Of a stretch of 41,716 nt of DNA, positions 32,817 to 41,716 are shown piece by piece (the stretch's first letter is position 1; the number at the start of each line of letters is the position of its first letter). Origin of the DNA: Podila epigama (taxonomy: Eukaryota > Mortierellomycota > Mortierellomycetes > Mortierellales > Mortierellaceae); assembly GCA_015679605.1 (NCBI GenBank), contig JAAAVE010000018.1:1-41716 (forward strand). Direction: 5' to 3'. A program made the translations under genes and the position numbers. The notes under the pieces are model-generated. The model was not told the origin of the DNA, did not search any database, and saw nothing but the letters and a program-made list of their open reading frames with translations.

Positions 32817-33858
32817 GAGTATTAGTGATTGTTCAGGTCGGATGTTAAGGAATGGGGGGAAAGAGTGGAAAGGTCGAACCACAAACTGAATGTCTTGTGT
32901 GCGTGCGTTGGAGAGAAAAGTCTTGAACGAGGAAGCAAACAGTGGTCAAGGGGACATCGAAAGAAAAGTAAAAAGAGACAAGGGAAACAAAAAGTTGGCC
33001 AGCGATTTGTTTTAAAGGGAGCATGGCGGCCATTTGACCCCTGCATCCATTGCAATCGGTCACTGGAGGAGGACCACAACGAACGAGGAGGAAGGGGGGA
33101 AGGGGCGTGTGCGAATCCACATGATCCTTGCTCACGCCACTTCTTAACAGTTACGGTCTTTTGAAATAGGGGCACTATTAAAATTTTGTGTTCTTGCGTT
33201 GTGGTCAGGTCACAAATGCCAGTTGCTGCTGCAGCTTTCGAAGGATGGAATAACACCTAATCCAGGATGATTACCATCCGTGTGCAGCAAGCAACTGACA
33301 AAAAAAAAGTCAGTTGATAATCATGAATGTCCATGTTCAAGTGGTCGATTAACTAATTTGTTGGTTAAATAATTTTTGAGAAAATAAAAAAAATAGTGGG
33401 TTGTGATAAGATGTCAGCGGCTGTCTCCAGCACTGCATGACGGATGCCTTAACACGCCATGATCTGCCCCCAAGAGGGACGACCAATGGTTGTGTCTGGT
33501 AGTTCTCAGATTGGGATAATAGGATGCTGAAAAGCGTCCCACTTCCTGTCTCTGCGTCCATTCCTACCCGGAGGATTGCTAACTAGCTCTCAACTCGTGT
33601 CGACACAAAAATAGATGAGGGATGTGACTTGCGTGACTGGCTGCCTTTTTATTCCCATTTCTCAGTGTGATTATTGTGGATTGAGCCAAGTGAGAGTGTC
33701 GTTTTATTTCATGGGGTCTATTTCTGCTTTGTGACTGTTAATGTAGATGTAGTACCATGGCAGTTCAACAGATACAAACACTTACAACACATACAATACA
33801 CTGCAAAAGGATACAAAAAACACGCACAATGTATAATACAAAAAAACGACTCTACAAA
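32817..33858. other. intergenic spacer between channel and reductase genes
   Basis: About 1 kb with no supported gene. Open frames on both strands near 32829-33256 overlap each other and are basic or low complexity. Confidence 0.5.
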
Positions 33859-35232
33859 CTAACTCTCGGCTTCATTTCGGGCAGCGGCTGCCAAGGCAAA
33901 CTTTTGCTTGACGTTTTCTGTCACCATATGGTTCAATGGCGCTTCCACTCCTGACCGCTCTGCCATCTTGATAAAATACCCGTTCATGTAATCAATCTCT
34001 GATGTGGTTGACCCACGCAAAAAGTCCTGTAGTGTCGAACACCTGTTCGAAGCCGATGACTTTAGAATACTGAACGTGGTCTCCGTCAATGCTTCTAACG
34101 ACAAGAACGTATCCTGTAATCGTTTAGGCAATGCCTGATACTCGGCTGAATGTGACATGATCTGGTGACATTCTCTCAGGAGAGCACGCACTGCTTCATT
34201 AGCATTGGTTCTCGTCAACAGTTCTCCGTTCTGCACCTCGAGAACCGTTCCAATCGGGTTCACACTCGAATTCACAGCAAGTTTAGAGAGCTGGAGTGTC
34301 AGTAGATGAGCCGGCGTCAATAACTTGAGATTCATATCACTCGAAAGTCGCTCAAAGCTAGACAGTGTCTCGTATAGAGACCGCGTCCGCAAGTCCAACA
34401 ATTGCTGGTCTGATGTCAACGAAGTGTAAAAAGACGAAAACGGAGTGTCCGTGAATCTAGCCTTGAATGGCAAGTCCGGGTTGTTGGGCGGGTAAGGTGC
34501 TGACAACACTGATCCAGGCGGTTTAACGAGCGTTGGATATAAATCTTCTTCACTGTTTTCTGTTGCAGTTGTTGGAGATACTTGGAGAAGGTTGTCAAAG
34601 GATGGGACCGTGGCTAGCTTTGCTTCATTCAAGGACTCTTCAAAGGTTGACTCGATTGGTGCGAGCCAGACATTGCCTCGGCCAGTGTGGATGATGGTGT
34701 TTTCTGTCTTTTGTGCGCCATGTGAGATGATACCCTGAACAAAGATGGGTTGCTCACGCGGATCAGACCAGCCCATGGACTCGCAAATCTCTTCACGAAC
34801 GCCCATGCCATTCTGCATGAGGACGATAGTTGTCCAAGGTCGAAGGCGGTGGCGGATCTTGGAGATGGCGTCAAGGGTTTGGTATGTCTTTGTCGTGACG
34901 AGGAGGTGGTGGATCGGTTGGCGGGAGAGCAAGTTGTAGACAGTATCAAGACGAAAGAGCTCCTTGTCGATGATCGGATAGAGTGGCTCCCAAATGATAT
35001 TATGGATATCCTTGGGTTGGATCGACTTGTTCAGGGGGTCCGTCATATCCATGTACTTGAGGGTCGAGGGTTTGTTGGAGGGATGGTCATTTTGAAAGGC
35101 ATAATTTACAGGCGGTGCTTTTCGTTGAAAGAATGTGAATGGAATGTGCTTGCGGTGAAAATTGTAGGCAAACAAGGAACCAATCCCGCCGGGGCCAAGG
35201 ATGTAGAAGCGTGGAGCAATGGTCCGAGTCAT
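33859..35232 (-). CDS. ketopantoate reductase family (PanE/ApbA) protein
   Basis: A single exon of 457 residues starts MTRTIAPRFYILGPGGIGSL. The glycine-rich NADP-binding motif GPGGIG (residues 13-18) opens a Rossmann fold. TTKTYQT carries the lysine typical of the family, IVLMQNGMG follows, and the C-terminal domain shows KLAVNSSVNPIG and EVQNGEL, the catalytic Lys/Asn region. Ketopantoate reductase makes pantoate for coenzyme A. At 457 residues the protein is longer than bacterial PanE, with an acidic/Pro-rich insert between the domains (near ATVPSFDNLLQ...PNNPDLPF), so a related role is possible. There is no obvious targeting signal. The start is the first ATG after the ATGG microsatellite of the leader. 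Confidence 0.88.
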   Translation of the reverse strand: MTRTIAPRFYILGPGGIGSLFAYNFHRKHIPFTFFQRKAPPVNYAFQNDHPSNKPSTLKYMDMTDPLNKSIQPKDIHNIIWEPLYPIIDKELFRLDTVYNLLSRQPIHHLLVTTKTYQTLDAISKIRHRLRPWTTIVLMQNGMGVREEICESMGWSDPREQPIFVQGIISHGAQKTENTIIHTGRGNVWLAPIESTFEESLNEAKLATVPSFDNLLQVSPTTATENSEEDLYPTLVKPPGSVLSAPYPPNNPDLPFKARFTDTPFSSFYTSLTSDQQLLDLRTRSLYETLSSFERLSSDMNLKLLTPAHLLTLQLSKLAVNSSVNPIGTVLEVQNGELLTRTNANEAVRALLRECHQIMSHSAEYQALPKRLQDTFLSLEALTETTFSILKSSASNRCSTLQDFLRGSTTSEIDYMNGYFIKMAERSGVEAPLNHMVTENVKQKFALAAAARNEAES

Positions 35233-35253
35233 GCAAACGTGAGATGAATGGTA

Positions 35254-35295
35254 GGATGGATGGATGGATGGATGGATGGATGGATGGATGGATGG
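35254..35295. repeat. GGAT/ATGG microsatellite
   Basis: Ten or so GGAT units lie in the 5' leader of the reductase gene (CCAT units on its strand), 20 bases before its ATG. Confidence 0.95.
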
Positions 35296-35473
35296 GTGTG
35301 GTGACGAATGTAGAGAATCAGTCAAGATCAACGGGGGAAGACAGTCAAAAAACCCGCACTGCTGCTGCGCGGAATAAAATAAAATAAAAAACTTGGAAAA
35401 AGGGTAAAACACTCTTTTTTATTAATTCTATGCGTGCGCACAATCCAACGGTACATGGTCATCGTCACTTTTT

Positions 35474-37299
35474 TCACTCTTCATTTTTCTCCGAGTGAAA
35501 AAAGGCAGAGTTGGGCGAGGCCATGTCACTGATAGTGGCCACGGGGCACTTGCCACGGAACTTATCCGGACCGAGCTCCTCGGTGCGGTAGCCATTCGGG
35601 TACACAATGGGCTTGAACTTGTGGAAGGCTGGGACAAACTTGCCATGGCTGTCGCGGCGGAGTCCCGTCCGCACACGGGGCTTGCGACGAGGAAGCATAA
35701 AATAACGGATAAAGCGACCGCGCAACCAAAGAAGTGTATGCACGAACGTGGTGACGCCCGGTGGTGGTGGTGCAAACCCAAATGCAACGCGAAACCGTTC
35801 CGAGAGCATGGCGCTGACGCCCCACATTAGTACACCATGCGTGAATTTTGGCGTGATAGAAAGGAGAAGCTCGACCGTCGCGTCTGCTATCTTGACATTG
35901 GCATCATGAAGACGAGCATTCTTGCTTTCGAATTCCTACAAGTGGACATGGACATGAAAAGGTGGTTATTCGCCTGGTTTTTTGATGTTGCTTTTGTTGT
36001 CATCATTGTTGATGGGTTAAGATGGTCTTTTTTTTTTTTTGTTGGCTAGTGTTTTCTGCCCTTCCTCTTGCCCTTGTTGTTGTTGGCGTTGTTGTTGAAG
36101 GTCAAAGTCAGATGTTGAACAAAGATGGTGCGGATGCAATTGTTTTCCAAAAAGAAGCAAACAATGCAATGCAACGCAACAAACAAAAAAAATGGTCCGT
36201 TGACTGACATGTTCACAGCATGCATGGATTGTTTTTATGGTGAAGAATGCACAGTCAATGTAGGCTCTGGACAAGCACATTGGCTAACAACATCAACAAA
36301 AAAAAAAGTGCTCACCCTTTTTGCACCACTCTAGTCTTAAAAAAACATGCACATTCATGCATATTCGCACCTTTCTTCCCTCCGCCAGGTGTAACCGCAC
36401 CCTGCGTTTGTCCAAATGCAACTTGGACACAAAATAACGCCAGAGTACAAAAAAGACAAAACACACGAGTCCTTGAAAAACTTTTGTGTTCTCTATCTTA
36501 CCTCAGTCCATGCTGCCAGTTCTTCCAGATTGTCGGGAATATCTTTGATGCCCATGCCCTTGCCAATAAAAGTCCAGTGCGCCAAAAGCGCCTAATGTAC
36601 ATGTATATGGTACGTGGTATCAGTGTCAGTCACCTGCAATGGAAATGCCCAACAAAAAAAATAGCCTTGTCCTTTTTTCCGACAGAACAGCTCAATAGTG
36701 CTTACGTTTCTCTCCAACAATGTCAATTCACGCCAGTCAAAGGCAGCGATCATCACTGGAGGCTCAAGGATGAAGAGTGCAAGACTGTAAAGGTATTCAT
36801 CATTCTTGATCTTGTAATGGCTATGAAGGAAATTTATACGATCGAGCGAGGTCTGGAAGCGCTTGTGGTCGTCCTTGATAGCCTCGGGATCGTGCTTGCC
36901 CTCGTTTATTGTCCGGAGGACACCGCGCGAATGGAGCTCAGTCATCTCGAGTAGGAAAAAGACAGTGTCCTCGGAACGGCGGAGGCAGTCATGTGTAAGT
37001 TGCTTGGTGGCCACCAAGACCTTGGAGACGGATGGGATGCCAAAGGTCTTGAAGAGTGAGAACTCGAGCGAAGTGACGTTCATGTATGGAAACTCGAGGT
37101 CGCTGACATTGGCGCAACACTCACGAGCAATGTCAATGTTGCGGAGGGGGAGTGTAGGGTCTGGGTATTTGGCCAACAAGGCGTTGATTCTCCGGAAGCG
37201 CTGGGAGCGTACATACGCCATGTAGGCAAGGAGAGCGACGCCATACTTGATGCCAGGATGAGCGGTGAGGATTTCGAAAACGGAGTCCAGTATAGCCAT
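35474..37299 (-). CDS. MpaB/DUF2236-like membrane oxygenase
   Basis: Exons 37299-36706, 36591-36502 and 35935-35474 give 381 residues. An N-terminal membrane segment (IKYGVALLAYMAYV) is followed by a soluble domain with the family pattern: LFKTFGIPSVSKVLVATKQL, RFQTSLDRINFLHSHYKIKN, DEYLYSLALFILEPPVMIAA, FDWRELTLLERNALLAHWTF and GKGMGIKDIPDNLEEL. This corresponds to ER-bound oxygenase MpaB and the related latex-clearing-protein-like domain, which use haem to cleave isoprenoid chains; the His in NFLHSHY is a candidate key residue. The natural substrate here is unknown. No terpenoid or polyketide cluster lies nearby, so a secondary-metabolite role is not indicated. The C-terminal part is basic (MLPRRKPRVRTGLRRD). 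Confidence 0.85.
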
Positions 37300-37974
37300 G
37301 ATAAAGTCCTGCGATTATATATTAGGTTGAGGGTGTAAGGAAGGAGGTATCGGAAGACGATAGCAATGGTAGTGGCAGGCAAAAAGGCAAGGACAATGAT
37401 GAGGACGAGGATGAGGATGAGGGCGAAGATGCGGATGTGGGAAAACAAAAGAAAGGAAGAAATAAAAGATTTAAAAAAAGGGCAAGAAATATTCACGGGC
37501 TGGTTTCCTGCGAATGATTCCCTTTTAGATATGGTTGCACATGCATTGAAAAGAGCTCGGGTTGGTGCAAAGCGATAATGTCTCCTCCAGAATGCAATGA
37601 ATGCAGTTGCACCATTTCTTTTTTACCTTGGGCAATGGCTGGTTGGGCAATGGTGGAGAAAGATACCATCGAGTCGGGCTAACAAACAAGAAGATGAGAG
37701 CACCTCATTCAATGCTGTGACATGAGATGAGCCCTTTTGGAATGGATTTGATGCTTCAATTAGAACTGAATACGGAAGAAAACAATGCAATCGTTACACC
37801 ACCACCAACATGGCCCTGTCTTTGCGCATGATACGTTGGTTTGTTTGTCATAGCGCAGAGTGTCACTCGAATGTGAGCGAAGGACAAAGGATGTTCAGAA
37901 GATGATCGAGAGTCCAATGGAAATGAACAGGAAACGACCTGACATGCCGGTGTAGTAACAAGTCTGTCAGAATA

Positions 37975-38040
37975 GGCACAGGTACAGAGGCACAGGTACA
38001 GAGGCACAGGTACAGAGGCACAGGTTACAGGCACAGGAAC
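37975..38040. repeat. 16-bp tandem repeat AGGCACAGGTACAG
   Basis: About four imperfect copies of GGCACAGGTACAGA occur in a row. Confidence 0.85.
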
Positions 38041-38428
38041 AGACACAAGGCAGAAGGATGCATCATAATTGTGTCTACCACCCACCAAAGAAGACACCCC
38101 ACGCAGGTGCACTGCACACACACGAACACACACATGCCCCTTTTTCATTCTTTATTTTCGTCCCTTCGAGTGCGAGTGCTCCTCCATGACAAGACTCGAT
38201 GTCATCTTGTCAACGGAGAGGAAAGAAAAGGGGTAGCTGATGTGGATGACCTGTCCTCTGTCTGTGGCCACCATGTCATGCTGCGTCTTGGCCTGAGCAG
38301 CAAGCGACATGTGTTGTCAGCAGCCCTTGCATGGTGGTCATTTTCACTTCTTTTTTGTCTTTTTTACTTTTTATCAATTTTCTTTCATATTCGTTTTTCA
38401 CTTTTATTGCCACAACCACCTCACCGCG

Positions 38429-38434
38429 ACCACC

Positions 38435-38482
<48 letters not shown>

Positions 38483-38507
38483 GCCATCGCCATCGCCATC
38501 GCCATCA
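38429..38507. repeat. compound CCA/TCA/CGCCAT microsatellite
   Basis: CCA units, then more than ten TCA units, then CGCCAT units lie 60 bases before the ATG of the next gene. The frame is open through it, but a better start follows. Confidence 0.95.
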
Positions 38508-38567
38508 CTTCCACCACTAGCCTACAAATGTCCTTCTTCTCCTCAGCGTCATAGAGTCAACAGCACA

Positions 38568-41500
38568 ATGTCTGGTCAAAAATCACCCAGCGTCAACAAC
38601 CTAATATCCTTTTGGACCGACATTGAATCCTCCGAACCATCAAACACAACCACTGCCCCAGAAACACGAACAGGCACTGGACAGCCATCTCGTACCAACC
38701 CATCCTCTTCAGCAGCGAGAGCATTATCACCCCATCGGGCAAGACCCACTTCCACTGCATCATCTCCTTCTCTGCTCAGACCCACTCCAACCTCACCACA
38801 ATTACCACCTTCTGCTGCTCGAGGATCGGCCCCTCTCTTCCAGCTGCGATCTGTAGCTCCAGCTCAGACGCGCATCTTTGGCACACAACGACATGCACTC
38901 GATACCCTCCATACCCGACCACTCGAAACCCCACCAGCACAACCCGTACCTCTCGCCAGCAACAGGCCGAATGGTCCAAGGACAGCACCTCAATACCAAC
39001 CTCCACGACCTCATCCGATCTCCACCTCTTCACCATCATCGTCATCATTGTCATCATCATCATCATCATCATCAACGACAACAGCACCAGCAGCACTATC
39101 TCACGCAGAAAGAATATCATCAACCCCAGCATCATCTTCATCATCAGAGTCCACCCTCAGCCCCAATGCGCCCTCTGGAAACAGTGCACGCGTCGCAGGT
39201 CGAATAATCGACACTACAAACACACCCTCACCCGCCAGACAAAGAGTCGAGGGAGTCAGGAAAACACCCAGAGGAGAATCTTTACCTGCTCTCCCTGACC
39301 ACCACAACCGCATCATCATCCACAGCGACAGAAATAGGGAACGACGACCCCTTGCACAGCCGCCTTTGGCAGCCGCCTCCTCGACAGCACCTACAGCGGC
39401 AGCGCCATCAAGAGGACAGCAGCACGAAGGCATCCTCAAGTTGGCTGTGATCCCACCAGTGCAATCCAAGGACGAGACAATCAAGAAACACCATCATCTC
39501 GCTCGAAATCACCCCATGGTTTCCAACTCGGAGCCATTAGGCCGGCCGATTGATGTGCTTCTTCCTTTAGGTAAATCAAACATCTACCCCCAACAATCGA
39601 TGATGTCGTGTTTTTGTAGTGTGGCGGATGCGTGTCATGATGTTGTAAAGGGGGAGAAGGGTCACGTTGTAGAAGTGTTGAAGTTTTTTTTTTTGCCCCT
39701 TTTATTGAACACTCTCTTTCTCCACACACAGTGGTGCACCAAACACAAAAACACACACACACGCACACACTCACTCACGTCTCTGACACTAACATGCCTC
39801 ATCTTATGGAATATTCTTGCAGTCAAACCTTCTGCCTCAGAGTCAGCACCATCACCAGCTGCGCTAGGTCTCGACAAAGTCTCTTCAGCCATCGCCAGCA
39901 GGGATAATAACAGTGACAACAAAAACAAAAACAACAACAACAACAGCAGCAGCAGCATCAGTGACAATGGAAATCGTGGCAGAAGTGCATCGAGGGACCA
40001 TCAAAGCCCTGCCAGAGGACCTTTGTCATCACCACCTCCAGTGAGTGCCTCTACGCAGACACAGGCTATGCGTCGGGTTGCTTCGCCCAAATCAGATTTA
40101 GACAACAGTCAGCCACGGAAATCTAGGCCACACTCTGAACCAGTCGCCATAAATCCTCCACCATCATCCATCAACAATCCGTCAACAAGGCGAGCCAGGA
40201 CGAGTGTTGACTTTGGTGATAACACAGATGCTCATGGACAGGATACAAGAAACACCAATGAGAAACGGCGCAGCCAGGGTTCCGATATCATGTACACGGT
40301 TGTTAAGGGCGTGCCTGTAAAGTCAATCCCAAAGCTAGTTGGCGCCACAGGTTCCGGGACTGTGGTGGTGACGCCCAAGAGCCGCCCAGAGAGCCACAGG
40401 AGTAGCTTTGCACGGACAGATAGCGATATGACAGTGATAGGAGACGGAGGAGAACAACAACGCCGACATCAAGAAAGATCTCGACTGTCTTCTGGTACAA
40501 CGAACACGAGTAGCAACAGTAGCAGCAACAAGTCTACGATCGTTGCACAAAGTACACACTCCAAGCCTGGAAGTCGAGACTCGAATCTCAGCAACATTAG
40601 CAACCCTAAACGAGAGTCTGTACAGAGCTTTATCAGCTCCATCACTACTCTGGAAGAGTCTATACCTGACGACTGGCTGGGTAGTACTTTTGATGACCGA
40701 GATGGGTACGAGGAAGAGACAGGCCTCTTACAAAAACACAACGGCGAGAAGGACCATCCACATATCACCACCAGGGACATAAAGCCAGAAAGAAAGAAAG
40801 AATCCAAAGCGACCAAGGCACTCACAACCGAACCCCCGACAACGCATTCAACCTTCAACCATAGGCAGCATGCAATTCCACATCGGGAAGGAGGCGGTGG
40901 CGGCACGCCTCTGGGTACCAAAAAATCAGAAAGTAGCCCCGAAAACTTGACACAAGACAGCACCGATGTACTATTCCAGCCGACTGCTCCCTTGATTTCG
41001 TATCCAGCCCTCGATGCCTACTTGTCGTCGCTCAAGCTTACAAAATTTTCCGAGATTCCAAAATCCTCGAGCCATCTCACAACGCTCAATGACCTGAATC
41101 CAGAGGCGCCCGTCGCAAGGGGCGCCGACAAGGTGTCCTCATCCTCTGCACTAGACAATAATGCACTCAAATCGAAAAAGAAGAATGCTGCCCCACCTCC
41201 AGATCCGCGCGAAGGCATGTTCCCACCATTGAATAAGATACCCATTGGCGTATCTCTAGATCAACTCAAGGCCAACGTGACCAAGCCTCCAGGCTTCTTT
41301 GACCAAGAGCTTCAAAACGTTTTGTTGTCCTCTGCGATGGACGGCATCATGAGTGGCGAAGCCTCCAACATTGGCATCTCTTGGATGCGAATCGAGATTA
41401 TTCGCGATTTCCTACAGTTTGTAGCGCTCTATCTCTCTGTGTCTGGCAACACTTTTGTCAACCAAAAGTTATTGTATGCCTCTGTCAACATTATCCCAGC

Positions 41501-41633
41501 ATTGATCTCGTTGGATTTACCGCGTGCTTTTGGCTATGGTATGATCTTTTTGTTCTTGTTTTGTATTGTCGCGTTTGCGGCCTTGTATACATTCAAAATC
41601 ATGACAAGGACAGATCCAAACGATGATATTGAG
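38568..41633 (+). CDS. long Ser/Pro-rich protein with C-terminal membrane helices, 3' partial
   Basis: Exons 38568-39570 and 39823-41633 give 938 residues, then a donor (GAG|GTGAGT) points to further exons outside the window. The start MSGQKSPSVNNLISFW is preferred over upstream codons because it follows the microsatellite leader and begins an ordered motif. Most of the protein is disordered: Ser runs, Pro, Asn and Gln. Short ordered islands occur (PDDWLGSTFDDRDGYEEE; YPALDAYLSSLKLTKFSEIP). Near the end is a conserved-looking domain (PPLNKIPIGVSLDQLKANV, then IEIIRDFLQFVALYLSVSGN) with two hydrophobic segments (ASVNIIPALISLDL; MIFLFLFCIVAFAALYTF). The 252-base intron is a multiple of three and contains no stop, so a longer retained form is possible. 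I do not recognise the family; a membrane-tethered scaffold is only a guess. Confidence 0.7.
39022..39076 (+). repeat. TCA/TCATCG tract coding polyserine
   Basis: TCA-rich codons give runs of Ser in the disordered part of the last gene. Confidence 0.85.
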
Positions 41634-41716
41634 GTGAGTTAAGGTGTTATTTTTGTTTGCTTGAGTGTACACTACGCATGCGAAAGAGAGCGAGAGACTC
41701 ACGTCTTTTTTTTTTT

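Larger units (their letters stand above)
37300..38567. other. intergenic region with satellite-like repeats
   Basis: This 1.27-kb stretch lies between the divergent MpaB-like (-) and Ser/Pro-rich (+) genes. It holds GAGGAT-rich DNA near 37390-37430, a 16-bp tandem repeat at 37975-38040 and a long trinucleotide array at 38429-38507. No gene is supported. Confidence 0.5.

Noticed and set aside
32822-33256. Frames on both strands upstream of the channel gene
   Set aside because: They overlap each other, have biased composition and no recognised motif.
1-41716. tRNA, rRNA and CRISPR arrays
   Set aside because: No cloverleaf, conserved rRNA block or regularly spaced repeat-spacer pattern was seen by eye; a tRNAscan-SE or Infernal run would settle small RNAs.

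Overview
The window reads as nuclear DNA of a filamentous fungus. Nearly every gene needs splicing with GT-AG introns (branch sites such as CTAAC or CTGAC, T-rich tracts before the acceptor). Intergenic spaces are short and rich in microsatellites. The recognisable proteins are eukaryotic: LSM5, SDA1, an Aro8-type aminotransferase, an external NADH dehydrogenase, an MpaB-like oxygenase, and MATH/BTB-like and START proteins. Gene style and paralog content suggest an early-diverging lineage (Mucoromycota in the broad sense, perhaps Mortierellomycotina). That placement is inference.

Layout. 0-5.5 kb: LSM5 (+), then two unrecognised multi-pass membrane proteins in divergent orientation around a 431-bp shared promoter region. 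5.7-15.1 kb: an accessory block of four paralogous BTB/POZ proteins (three on -, one on +) sharing one phase-1 intron. One copy carries a 15-bp minisatellite inside its BTB domain and one looks decayed. In the middle of the block, at 8677-9524, sits an 848-bp element with 84-bp terminal inverted repeats (76/84 identical), CACCG/CGGTG ends, a possible ATC target duplication, and a predicted two-exon gene for a 75-residue protein between the repeats.

15.4-26.3 kb: housekeeping genes on +, namely SDA1 (60S ribosome biogenesis), an Aro8/2-aminoadipate-type aminotransferase, a probable Pex26-like tail-anchored peroxin, and a START-domain protein with a C-terminal membrane anchor (its second intron contains an 18-N assembly gap). 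26.6-37.3 kb: genes on -, namely an NDE-type alternative NADH dehydrogenase, an MscS-family channel, a ketopantoate-reductase-family protein and an MpaB/DUF2236-like membrane oxygenase, with a 2.3-kb repeat-rich gap at 28.7-31.0 kb. 38.6 kb to the end: a long Ser/Pro-rich protein with C-terminal membrane helices, cut by the window edge.

The genes do not form one pathway. The most unusual parts are the TIR element with its private spliced gene and the BTB cluster with a repeat-expanded loop. All exon boundaries were read by eye from splice consensus, frame continuity and homolog-like protein continuity. No search or transcript data were available.
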